The translations under genes were made by a program, and so were the position numbers. From Streptomyces sp. 35G-GA-8 (GTDB lineage: Bacteria > Actinomycetota > Actinomycetes > Streptomycetales > Streptomycetaceae), in the NCBI RefSeq assembly GCF_023534745.1, contig NZ_JAMHJQ010000007.1, forward strand, positions 227,144-291,143: a stretch of 64,000 nt of DNA. The letters are read 5' to 3'. The notes under the pieces are model-generated. The model was not told where the DNA came from and did no database searches. It was given only the letters and a program-made list of their open reading frames with translations. Below are positions 34,365 to 41,769 of this stretch, in pieces (the stretch's first letter is position 1; every line of letters begins with the position of its first letter).

Positions 34365-35605
34365 CCGCGCCCGCCGCCGACAGCAGCACCGCCCCCCAGC
34401 AGCCCGGACCCGACAGACCGGCCCCGCCCCTCGCGGGACTTCGCGTCCTCGACCTCGCGACGCTCTTCGCGGGCCCGCTCGCCGCCACCATGCTCGGTGA
34501 CTTCGGCGCCGAGGTGATCAAGGTCGAGCACCCGCGCCGCCCCGACCCGTCGCGCGGGCACGGCCCCGCGAAGGACGGCGTGGGTCTGTGGTGGAAGCTC
34601 CTCGGCCGCAACAAACGCACCATCACCCTCGATCTCGCCACCCCCGGCGGCCGTGATCTGCTGCTCGGGCTCGCCGCCGGAGCGGATGTGATCATCGAGA
34701 ACTTCCGGCCCGGCACCCTGGAGAAATGGGGGCTCGGCTGGGACGAGCTGTCCACCGCCAACCCCCGGCTCGTGCTCACGCGTGTGACGGGCTTCGGGCA
34801 GTTCGGCCCGTACTCCCACCGCCCGGGGTTCGGCACGCTCGCCGAGGCGATGAGCGGGTTCGCCGCCGTCACGGGCGAACCCGACGGGCCGCCCACACTG
34901 CCGCCGTTCGGCCTGGCCGACTCGATCGCCGCGCTGGCCACGGCGTACGCGGTGATGACGGCGCTCAACGGCCGCGCCGTCACGGGCCGGGGTCAGGTGG
35001 TGGATCTGGCGATCATCGAGCCGATCCTCACCGTCCTCGGCCCGGGGCCGCTCTGGTACGACCAGCTCGGCTACGTACAGCCGCGCACCGGCAACCGCTC
35101 CCGCAACAACGCCCCGCGCAACACCTACCGCACGGCCGACGGCTCCTGGCTGGCGGTCTCCACCTCGGCGCAGTCCATCGCCGAACGGGTGATGTGCCTG
35201 GTGGGACGCCCCGAGCTGATCGAGGAGCCGTGGTTCACCACCGGCAGCGGGCGCGCGGATCACGCGGATCTGCTGGACGCCGCCGTCGGCGACTGGATGG
35301 CCCGGCACACCCGCGAGGAGGCCATGGCCGCGTTCGAGAAGGCCGAGGCGGCGGTCGCCCCCGTCTACGACATCCGCGAGGTCATGACCGACCCCCAGTA
35401 CCGGGCGCTGGACACCGTCACCGAGGTCCCGGACCCGGAGCTGGGGCCCCTCAGGATGCAGAACGTTCTCTTCCGGCTCTCCGAGACCCCCGGCTCCATC
35501 CGCTGGGCGGGCCGTCCGCACGGCGCGGACACCGACACCGTCCTGGCCGAGCTGGGCCTGTCCCGGGCCGAGATCGCCGCGCTGCGCTCGGCGGGCGCGC
35601 TGTGA
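34361..35605 (+). CDS. CaiB/BaiF (class III) CoA-transferase
   Basis: 414 residues; ATG 34361 overlaps the kinase stop by 4 nt. Family marks: GLRVLDLATLFAGPLAATMLGDFGAEVIKVE (about 26-56, here quoted in part as LFAGPLAATMLGDFGAEV), LLGRNKRTITLDL, ENFRPGTLEKWGLG and GQVVDLAIIEPIL (about 211-223). In formyl-CoA transferase the catalytic Asp lies at the position occupied here by Glu of IIEP; many homologues share Glu, so activity is likely but the nucleophile differs. It moves CoA between organic acids. The next gene is a CitE-like lyase, so the product is probably a hydroxyacyl-CoA that is then cleaved. Confidence 0.9.
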   Translation: MTAPAADSSTAPQQPGPDRPAPPLAGLRVLDLATLFAGPLAATMLGDFGAEVIKVEHPRRPDPSRGHGPAKDGVGLWWKLLGRNKRTITLDLATPGGRDLLLGLAAGADVIIENFRPGTLEKWGLGWDELSTANPRLVLTRVTGFGQFGPYSHRPGFGTLAEAMSGFAAVTGEPDGPPTLPPFGLADSIAALATAYAVMTALNGRAVTGRGQVVDLAIIEPILTVLGPGPLWYDQLGYVQPRTGNRSRNNAPRNTYRTADGSWLAVSTSAQSIAERVMCLVGRPELIEEPWFTTGSGRADHADLLDAAVGDWMARHTREEAMAAFEKAEAAVAPVYDIREVMTDPQYRALDTVTEVPDPELGPLRMQNVLFRLSETPGSIRWAGRPHGADTDTVLAELGLSRAEIAALRSAGAL

Positions 35606-36414
35606 GCGCGCCGGTCATCCGGCCGGCCCCTCTCACCTGGCTGTATGTGCCCGGGGACCGTCCGGAGATGATGACGAAGGCGCTGTCCTGCGGCGCGGAC
35701 GTCGTGATCGTCGACCTGGAGGACGCGGTGGCGCCGGAGCGCAAGGAGTACGCGCGCGCCGCCACCACCGAGTTCCTGTCGTCCTCCCACGAGACCCCCG
35801 TCCATGTCCGGATCGCCGACGAACGCGACCTGCCGTCGCTGGCCGGTCTGCCGGGGCTCGCCGGATTGCGCGTTCCGAAGGTCGACCATGCCTCGGACAT
35901 CCACCGCGTCGCGTCCCGCGCGCCCGATGTCGCGCTCTACGCGCTGCTCGAATCGGCCCTGGCCGTGGAACACGCCCACGCCATCGCCACCGCCCACCCG
36001 GCGGTCCTGGGCATCGCCCTGGGCGAGGCCGATCTCCGCGCCGATCTGGGGGTACGGGACGACGCGGGCCTCGACTGGTCGCGCAGCCGGGCCGTGGTCG
36101 CGGCCCGGGCGGCGGGCCTGCCACCGCCCGCCCAGTCGGTCTACCCCGACGTACAGGATCTGGACGGTCTCGCGTCGTCCTGCCGCCGCGGCCGGGCGCT
36201 GGGACTCGTCGGCAGGGCGGCGATCCACCCGCGCCAGCTGCCGGTCATCGAGCGGGCGTATCTGCCGACGGCGCGGGAGATCGTCGAGGCCGAGGAGATC
36301 ATCGAGGCGGCGGCGGCCGACGCGGGCGCGCACGCGCTGCCGGACGGCCGTTTCGTGGACGCGGCGATCGTGGCGGCGGCCCGCAGAACCCTGTCACTGG
36401 CCACGCGTCGATGA
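35602..36414 (+). CDS. CitE-like CoA-ester lyase (HpcH/HpaI family)
   Basis: 270 residues; GTG 35602 overlaps the CoA-transferase stop by 4 nt (GTGA). TIM-barrel lyase motifs: TWLYVPGDRPEMMTKAL (about 10-26), VVIVDLEDAVAPERKE (about 33-48), LRVPKVDHASD, ALLESALAVEHA (metal-binding Glu) and ALGEADLRADLGV (metal-binding Asp). It would split a malyl-, citramalyl- or related CoA ester into acetyl-CoA plus an oxoacid. Last gene of the run; the convergent PrsW-like gene ends 31 nt further on. Confidence 0.9.
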   Translation: MSAPVIRPAPLTWLYVPGDRPEMMTKALSCGADVVIVDLEDAVAPERKEYARAATTEFLSSSHETPVHVRIADERDLPSLAGLPGLAGLRVPKVDHASDIHRVASRAPDVALYALLESALAVEHAHAIATAHPAVLGIALGEADLRADLGVRDDAGLDWSRSRAVVAARAAGLPPPAQSVYPDVQDLDGLASSCRRGRALGLVGRAAIHPRQLPVIERAYLPTAREIVEAEEIIEAAAADAGAHALPDGRFVDAAIVAAARRTLSLATRR

Positions 36415-36445
36415 CGCCCGCCGGGAACGCTCCGCCGGCCCGCGG

Positions 36446-37213
36446 TCAGGGTTCGTCCGCCCGGTACAGCGGTGTCCAGCCCGGGGCGCCGCCCCGGCTC
36501 CCGTCCGCGCCCGGTGTTCTCGTGGCGCGCTGGAGGTGCTCGAAGACCAGCGCGAGCAGCACGAGTCCCGCCGGGAACCAGAGGGGGAGGAGCCAGCCGG
36601 GAAGAGCGACGACCTGGTCCAGGAAGGCGCCGAGGTTCAGCAGCGTGTGCAGGGCGACGGCGGCGGCGTATCCGGCGAGACGACCCCGCCTGCCGCCGAA
36701 GAAGCCCCGCAGCACCACCGCGGTCATCACCCCGTGCCCGAACGAGGCGAAGACGCGCTCGACGGCGTACCCCGAGAAGTGCCACCACGGTGTGGCCCCG
36801 TAGGCGTCCCCGGCGGCGATCACGCCACCGACGAACCCGGCCTCACCGATACCGAAGCCGGTCCCGAGCGCCACCCCGGTGAGCAGCCAGGAGTCCCGCG
36901 CCCGCGCACGGACGGGACGCAGCAGCGCGGGGGCGGCCTTGATCGCCTCCTCGGTGAGAGGGGGCAGCAGCAGGGCGAACCCCAGGAACCAGAGCGGTGA
37001 GGCGGCGTCCACCTCCGCCCGCGTGGAGCCGAGCGACGCCACCCCGTGCGCCAGCGGCTCCTTCACCGCGATATTGACGAGTGCGCTGGAGCCGAGGCCG
37101 CAGCCGAGGAGCCACACATAGCGGCGGTCCCGCCCGGCGAGATACCAGAGCAGCCAGGACGCCGTGGCCGCCGTCAGCAGGACGGCGGCCACGGCCATGG
37201 GAACGATGGACAC
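36446..37213 (-). CDS. PrsW/YhfC-like intramembrane metalloprotease
   Basis: 255 residues with about seven or eight hydrophobic segments. Putative catalytic residues are placed as in PrsW/CPBP-type proteases: Glu88-Glu89 (PPLTEEAIK), Glu124 (GIGEAGF), His160 (SFGHGVMTA) and His189 (ALHTLLNLG). Such enzymes cut membrane proteins; related CPBP proteins give self-immunity to bacteriocins, and PrsW of Bacillus reacts to antimicrobial peptides. It is the last gene on the strand of an Sdp-type toxin operon, 6 nt after the PH-like gene, so a role in immunity or maturation is an attractive inference. Confidence 0.82.
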   Translation of the reverse strand: MSIVPMAVAAVLLTAATASWLLWYLAGRDRRYVWLLGCGLGSSALVNIAVKEPLAHGVASLGSTRAEVDAASPLWFLGFALLLPPLTEEAIKAAPALLRPVRARARDSWLLTGVALGTGFGIGEAGFVGGVIAAGDAYGATPWWHFSGYAVERVFASFGHGVMTAVVLRGFFGGRRGRLAGYAAAVALHTLLNLGAFLDQVVALPGWLLPLWFPAGLVLLALVFEHLQRATRTPGADGSRGGAPGWTPLYRADEP

Positions 37214-37219
37214 CGCGGA

Positions 37220-37720
37220 TCACCCGCGGGGCCCGCCGGAGGCCGCGGCGACGAACCGCTCCTCCTCCCGCGGGCTCACGCCGTACCGCCGCCCGTCGCC
37301 GGTCTCGATCACCAGGACCCCGTGCGCGGCGCGCGTGGAGCACATCCTGATGGCTCCGGTTCCGGCGTACCGCACGGTGTACAGCGCGAGGCCGGGGAGG
37401 CGGAGGGCGGCCCAGAGCGTGGGCGTCAGATCGGCCCGGCTGATGGCGACGATCTCGGACCTGCGGATCCGGTAGGTGAGCAGCGGACCGTAGACGAGCC
37501 GCACCTCGTCGCCGTCGACCGCGTACCGCATGGCGGGGAAGAACGCGACGACCGCCAGGATCAGCAGGGCCAGTACGGTCCCCGCCACCCGGATCCCGCC
37601 GCCTGCGGGCCAGCCCCCGAGGACGACCAGCACGGCGAGGCAGGCCATCCACAGCCAGCCCAGCGATCGGCGTGGCTTGAAGGTCCCCTGTCCGTCACTC
37701 TCGCCGTGCCATATCCGCAT
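37220..37720 (-). CDS. Membrane protein with bacterial PH-like domain
   Basis: 166 residues from ATG 37720 (GGAAGG upstream; a GTG at 37732 is an alternative). Two hydrophobic segments (about 22-62) are followed by a PH-like beta domain: RYAVDGDEVRLVYGPLLTYRIRRSEIV (about 66-92) and VLVIETGDGRRYGVSPREEERFV (about 134-156). Function unknown. It lies 18 nt after sdpB and 6 nt before the PrsW-like gene, so it belongs to the same transcription unit. Confidence 0.75.
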   Translation of the reverse strand: MRIWHGESDGQGTFKPRRSLGWLWMACLAVLVVLGGWPAGGGIRVAGTVLALLILAVVAFFPAMRYAVDGDEVRLVYGPLLTYRIRRSEIVAISRADLTPTLWAALRLPGLALYTVRYAGTGAIRMCSTRAAHGVLVIETGDGRRYGVSPREEERFVAAASGGPRG

Positions 37721-37738
37721 AGGTCCTTCCACAGCCTT

Positions 37739-38761
37739 TCATCGCATCGTCGGGCGGTCCTGAGTGGTCAGTTCGCGGCCGGCCGCGACCGGCACGGCCG
37801 GTCTCCGTTCCTGGCTCTCGTCGCGCCGTACCACCGCCGGGGACTTCCTGGCCGACCACCACGACGCGATCCTGACGGGGAACTCGAACGGCTGGTCGAA
37901 CGGGCGCAGATGCAGGACGAGACAGCCGAACATGGCGAGGGCGAAACTGCCCAGGCCCATCAGCAGACCGATGGAGGCATGCAGCGCGACCCCGGCGACC
38001 AGCAGATACGGCCGGACCGAACGCTTGGCGATCAGGCCGAGCACGATCGCGAACTCGATGACGAGAGGCATCCAGGTGAAGGCCACCACACCGAGGCTGG
38101 TGCGGGTGATCGCGTCCGTCAACGGCGCGATCCAGCCGGGGGCGCCGAAGTAGGGGTCTCTGAGCCAGTAGAAGAGCGAGGTGCCGTCCGCCCACTCCGT
38201 ATGACTGAGCTTGGCCACCGACGACTGGAAGTAAAGCCCGGCCACCTGCACCCGGATCACCAGCGAGGCCGACCAGGCGAACAGGGCCCACTGGGTGCGC
38301 CCTGTCGTGCCACCCGCCTCCTGGGGCGCGCCCCAGTGCCACCTGCGGCCGTCGGTGAGGGCGATGGGCAGGAGCAGCAGCACCATGACGGCGGTGATCT
38401 GGTCACCGCCGTCGGGCGCGGTGACATTGGCCTGGAAGCTGAACGCGATCCACCAGTGCGGAATGGCCGTGTAGCGCGGACGCCAGCCGCTCGCCGCGAC
38501 CAGCAGAATGGCGATGGCCGCCAGACGGGCGGCCCAGAGACCCGATTCCGGTACGACACAGAAGATCCCGACAGTGGCGACGTTGTCGCATTTGGGATAG
38601 TCGGGAACTCCCTGCGCGGGCAGGAAAAGGGAGTCGGTGCCGGTCGCGAGAAGCGTCGACAATGTGCCCAGGGCGAGCAGCGTCCTTGCGACGCCGTACA
38701 CATTGGTCCAGGGGGATACGGATCCGATACGAGCCGCGAATGCGTCGAGTTTCGTCAGCAT
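37739..38761 (-). CDS. sdpB: SdpB-family toxin maturation membrane protein
   Basis: 340 residues from ATG 38761 (GGAGGTGAC directly upstream); the frame to 38968 is rejected because it overlaps sdpA. Seven or so hydrophobic segments of the HTTM (horizontally transferred transmembrane) type, with conserved HWWIAFSFQANVTAPDGGDQI and SSVAKLSHTEWADGTSLFYWL segments typical of SdpB and vitamin-K-carboxylase-like membrane folds. In Bacillus subtilis SdpA and SdpB are needed to convert proSdpC into the killing peptide SDP. It overlaps sdpA by 7 nt. Confidence 0.88.
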   Translation of the reverse strand: MLTKLDAFAARIGSVSPWTNVYGVARTLLALGTLSTLLATGTDSLFLPAQGVPDYPKCDNVATVGIFCVVPESGLWAARLAAIAILLVAASGWRPRYTAIPHWWIAFSFQANVTAPDGGDQITAVMVLLLLPIALTDGRRWHWGAPQEAGGTTGRTQWALFAWSASLVIRVQVAGLYFQSSVAKLSHTEWADGTSLFYWLRDPYFGAPGWIAPLTDAITRTSLGVVAFTWMPLVIEFAIVLGLIAKRSVRPYLLVAGVALHASIGLLMGLGSFALAMFGCLVLHLRPFDQPFEFPVRIASWWSARKSPAVVRRDESQERRPAVPVAAGRELTTQDRPTMR

Positions 38762-39375
38762 GTCACCTCCAGAACCGCCACCTTGCCCGGCATTTCCACC
38801 GAGTCCCCGGACCCCTCGGAATCGGCCCACGCCCAGGGCAGGACTTCCTGCCGGGTGACACCAATACGGCCGCAGAGCAATGGCTCGGGCACGGGAGTAT
38901 TCACCTCGACAGGGCTTTTCGCTTCGGCGAGACAGGTGGCCAGCGGACGGTCCTCGCACGGAATCCATGCGTCAGCTTTGACCCGGGCCTGCAATTGCCC
39001 CAGCTCAACGCCCTGGGCCCGCGACTTCCGGTTCAGACCGAAGAAGTTGCGCGGTTCCGAATGCGGGGCCAGCATCGCGTCACGCCAGACGCCGCCGGAA
39101 TCCTCGGACCAGACGGTGATCTTGGCGTCGCGCGGGGACTTCGTGAAGAAGGCCCATCCCTGCGGGGTGACGACCCGGACCGTGCGCTCCAGGCTCTGCT
39201 GGCCGGGCAATTGGACGGCATTGCTCGGGAGTTGCGTATGCAGTACATAGCCCGCGACCACCGTCCAGAAGAGGCCGATGGCGATCAGAACACGTCCCGG
39301 CCGGGCTCTCTCACCCGACGCGTTGTTTCCCGCGGCACCCGCTCTGCTGCTCTGCCGCGGCACGGTTTCCTTCAT
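38755..39375 (-). CDS. sdpA: SdpA-family antimicrobial-peptide system protein
   Basis: 206 residues; ATG 39375 with GGGGGAGGA upstream. A short cytosolic N-terminus and one transmembrane segment (about 28-47) precede a conserved domain: QGWAFFTKSPRDAKITVW, NFFGLNRKSRAQGVELGQL and CEDRPLATC. The pattern matches the SdpA family, which works with SdpB to mature the SdpC toxin. Here sdpA follows sdpC (116-nt gap), the reverse of the Bacillus order. Confidence 0.88.
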   Translation of the reverse strand: MKETVPRQSSRAGAAGNNASGERARPGRVLIAIGLFWTVVAGYVLHTQLPSNAVQLPGQQSLERTVRVVTPQGWAFFTKSPRDAKITVWSEDSGGVWRDAMLAPHSEPRNFFGLNRKSRAQGVELGQLQARVKADAWIPCEDRPLATCLAEAKSPVEVNTPVPEPLLCGRIGVTRQEVLPWAWADSEGSGDSVEMPGKVAVLEVTC

Positions 39376-39491
39376 TCCTCCCCCTGTTTACGCGGCAGGG
39401 CCGGCCCGCCGCCCGGCGGACCGGTCCTGCCTCACCGTGAGGTGTGAAACCGCTCGCCCGTGGGGCGTGCGGCTACCAGATGGCGCCGCTC

Positions 39492-40109
39492 TCAGGCACG
39501 CAGCGCCTGTGCGGCCTGGTGCACCCAGCGCTCGCGGCTGATGGTGTCCCCGGCCTTCGGGCTGGCGCTGTCGACCCAGTTGACCTGGTAGGCGACATTG
39601 GCCGACTCGTACACATTGACGAAGTAGACGAAGTTGCCCACACCGAGGACGACCACGAGCACGACGCACTGCGCACCGAGGTTGTCCTCGGCCTTGACCG
39701 GGTCACCGAACTCGGACTTCATCGCCGCGACGGTCTTGGTGTTGGTCTCGGCCAGGATGCGGTTGACCCGCACCTCGTTGCCGCTCTGCATGGCCGCGGC
39801 GAACCGGTCGAAGAACGTCGCGTCCTTGGCCTTGATGGTCGCCACGACCTTGTCCGCGACCTTGGCGGAGTTGGCCGAGCCCGTCTTGCCCCGGGCGAGC
39901 ACGAGATCGGGGTGGGCCTTCGCCACCGCGCCCTGGCCGAAGAACAGCCCCTCGTACAGGGCGACGCCGTCGGCCTTCGCCGCCGGAGCCGCGGTGCGCT
40001 GCTCCTGCTTGTCGGCCGCCGCCGCGGAGACCGTGACGGCGGGACCTACGCCCGCGATCAGCAGGGACACCGCGACGCTGGCCGCGACTTTCTTGCTGGT
40101 CATTCTCAT
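39492..40109 (-). CDS. sdpC: SdpC-family antimicrobial peptide precursor
   Basis: 205 residues from ATG 40109, which has GAGGGG 8 nt upstream (an in-frame ATG at 40103 follows). Residues 1-32 are a Sec signal peptide (KKVAASVAVSLLIAGVGPA, cut near SAAAA). SdpC-type features are DGVALYEGLFFGQGAVAKAHP (about 47-67, quoted in part as ALYEGLFFGQGAVAK) and a strongly hydrophobic segment CVVLVVVLGVGNFVYFVNVY (about 150-169), the counterpart of the excised SDP peptide. Only one Cys is present after the signal peptide, whereas Bacillus SDP has an internal disulfide. Secreted, processed, and predicted to collapse the proton motive force of competitors or siblings. Confidence 0.87.
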   Translation of the reverse strand: MRMTSKKVAASVAVSLLIAGVGPAVTVSAAAADKQEQRTAAPAAKADGVALYEGLFFGQGAVAKAHPDLVLARGKTGSANSAKVADKVVATIKAKDATFFDRFAAAMQSGNEVRVNRILAETNTKTVAAMKSEFGDPVKAEDNLGAQCVVLVVVLGVGNFVYFVNVYESANVAYQVNWVDSASPKAGDTISRERWVHQAAQALRA

Positions 40110-40137
40110 TTGTTTTCCCCTCGTAGTGCGCACGGTT

Positions 40138-40192
40138 ACCGGGATATCGCGCAACCCGGTTCGCTCACCCATGCAGGCTTTCAGCGAAAGCC
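40138..40192. promoter_or_regulatory. Inverted repeats upstream of sdpC
   Basis: ACCGGG (40138-40143) / CCCGGT (40155-40160) and GGCTTT (40176-40181) / AAAGCC (40187-40192) lie in the 91-nt gap between the LuxR-type regulator and sdpC. The first pair is 29-51 nt from the sdpC start, where an activator or repressor could act; the second may be a stem terminating the regulator transcript. Confidence 0.4.
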
Positions 40193-40200
40193 GCTCGGGG

Positions 40201-40518
40201 CTACGGCACTTTAGGGAGGGGTGCCGGATCTTCCGTACAGATACGCTGATGGTGGAGAATGGCGACGGCGACCACCTCCACCCGGGACACCAAGCCCAGT
40301 TTCGACACCAGGCTCGCCACATGCCCTTTGACGGTACGCTCGGCTATGCCGAGGCGTCGGGCCACCAATCGGTTGGGGCTACCTGTACCGAGCGCCAGCA
40401 GCACTTCTCGCTCGCGTTCGGTCAGTTTCGCCAGATCCAGAGTCTCGTCCGCTGTTCTCAGCACACCGCAGCCGCATTGGCAGAGCAGCCGAGTGTGCTC
40501 CTTCAGAACTATCCGCAC
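40201..40518 (-). CDS. Single-domain LuxR-type regulator with CxCxC motif
   Basis: 105 residues; GTG 40518 with GGGGGAG upstream. A LuxR helix-turn-helix occupies about 30-85 (LTEREREVLLALGTGSPNRLVARRL, ERTVKGHVASLVSKLG). There is no receiver domain. The N-terminus carries LLCQCGCGVL (11-20), three closely spaced Cys that could bind metal or sense redox state. It is transcribed towards sdpC 91 nt away and is the likely regulator of the toxin operon. Confidence 0.85.
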   Translation of the reverse strand: MRIVLKEHTRLLCQCGCGVLRTADETLDLAKLTEREREVLLALGTGSPNRLVARRLGIAERTVKGHVASLVSKLGLVSRVEVVAVAILHHQRICTEDPAPLPKVP

Positions 40519-40623
40519 CGCTTCTTCTCCCCCGTAGCAGTAACGCAGAAGGTGAGATCATCACCCGGCGATCACTGTATCGAGGGCGGCCGGAGACGCG
40601 ATTACATTTGCGACAGCCGAAAG

Positions 40624-40664
40624 CCCCGGGGGGCGCGGATGTCGATCACGCGCCCCCCGGGGCC
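40624..40664. terminator. Strong GC hairpin isolating the sdp locus from lgt
   Basis: Perfect 15-bp arms GCCCCGGGGGGCGCG (40624-40638) and CGCGCCCCCCGGGGC (40650-40664) with an 11-nt loop, followed by CGAAAAAAG on the plus strand and TTTCGG on the minus strand. It lies 68 nt after the lgt stop and ends the trp-lgt direction of transcription before the sdp genes. Confidence 0.85.
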
Positions 40665-40731
40665 GAAAAAAGTGCTTTCATGCAGGCAGATCAAGGATCC
40701 GGCAAGATCAGCCGGGCCCGCCCTTGGTCAC

Positions 40732-41700
40732 TCAGGACACCGGCTTCTCGTCCTTCTCAGCAGTTCCGGGCGTTTCCGCGGCCACCCGGATCTGACCGGA
40801 ATCATTCCCTGCGGATTCCTTTCCTCCGGAATCCGCGTCTCCGGAATCCGCGTCTCCGGAATTTACATTCTTGGAATCCTCGTCGGCATTCTCGGGTTCC
40901 ACGATCTCCTCACGGCCGGGCCGCAGCTTGCTGGAGACCACGAGGTAGGCAACGGCGAGCAGGAAGATGATCATCGAGGTCCACAGGTTGAGCCGGAGGC
41001 CCAGAATGTGGTGCGCCTCGTCAACCCGCATGTACTCGATCCAGCCGCGGCCCGCGCAGTACGCCGCGACATAGAGCGCGAAGACCCGTCCGTGTCCGAG
41101 CTTGAAGCGGCGCTCGGCCCAGATGACCAGCGCCGCGACCCCGAGGCACCACAGCGACTCGTACAGGAACGTCGGGTGGTAGAGGCCGGCCTCCCGGTTG
41201 GGGCCCTCGCTGATCTTCAGCGCCCACGGCAGATCGGTCGCCTTGCCGTACAGCTCCTGGTTGAACCAGTTCCCCCAGCGTCCGATGGCCTGGGCCACGG
41301 CGAGGGCCGGGGCCAGCGCGTCGGCGTACGGCGGAAGCGCGATCCCCCGGCGGCGGCAGCCGATCCACGCGCCCACGGCGCCCAGCATCACCGCGCCCCA
41401 GATGCCGAGGCCGCCTTCCCAGATCTTGAAGGCGTCGACCCAGTCGCGCCCCTCACCGAAGTACAGCTGGTAATCGGTGATGACGTGGTACAAGCGACCA
41501 CCGAGCAGACCGAACGGTACGGCCCAGACGGCGATGTCCGTGGTCGTTCCCGGCTTGCCGCCGCGGGCGACCCAACGCCGGTTGACGATCCAGAGGGCGA
41601 CGAACAGCCCGACGAGAATGGCGAAGGCATAGCCGCGCAACGGGAGCGGTCCGATGTGGAGCACTCCGGTCGACGGGCTGGGAATGTATGCAAGGTCCAT
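40732..41700 (-). CDS. lgt: Prolipoprotein diacylglyceryl transferase
   Basis: 322 residues. Lgt signatures: PLPLRGYAFAILVGLFVAL near the start, WEGGLGIWGAVMLGAVGAW (about 90-108), GRWGNWFNQELYGKATDLPW (about 140-159), the conserved LYHPTFLYESLW (His/Glu, about 172-183) and GRGWIEYMRVDEAH. Seven membrane segments. The C-terminus adds an acidic, Ser/Gly-rich tail of about 60 residues with a DSGDADSGDADSGG repeat, not needed for catalysis. It transfers diacylglycerol from phosphatidylglycerol to the lipobox Cys of prolipoproteins. The linkage to the trp cluster is usual in Streptomyces. Confidence 0.96.
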   Translation of the reverse strand: MDLAYIPSPSTGVLHIGPLPLRGYAFAILVGLFVALWIVNRRWVARGGKPGTTTDIAVWAVPFGLLGGRLYHVITDYQLYFGEGRDWVDAFKIWEGGLGIWGAVMLGAVGAWIGCRRRGIALPPYADALAPALAVAQAIGRWGNWFNQELYGKATDLPWALKISEGPNREAGLYHPTFLYESLWCLGVAALVIWAERRFKLGHGRVFALYVAAYCAGRGWIEYMRVDEAHHILGLRLNLWTSMIIFLLAVAYLVVSSKLRPGREEIVEPENADEDSKNVNSGDADSGDADSGGKESAGNDSGQIRVAAETPGTAEKDEKPVS

Positions 41701-41769
41701 GGCAGAACCGACGCTACAGTGCCGGGCGGGATCTACGACAACCCGCCCGGCAACTTCTGGATAACGAGC

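Noticed and set aside
36446-40518. SdpI/SdpR immunity-regulator pair in the sdp locus
   Set aside because: No protein of SdpI type (six-TM with the SdpI motif) or ArsR-type SdpR could be recognised on either strand.
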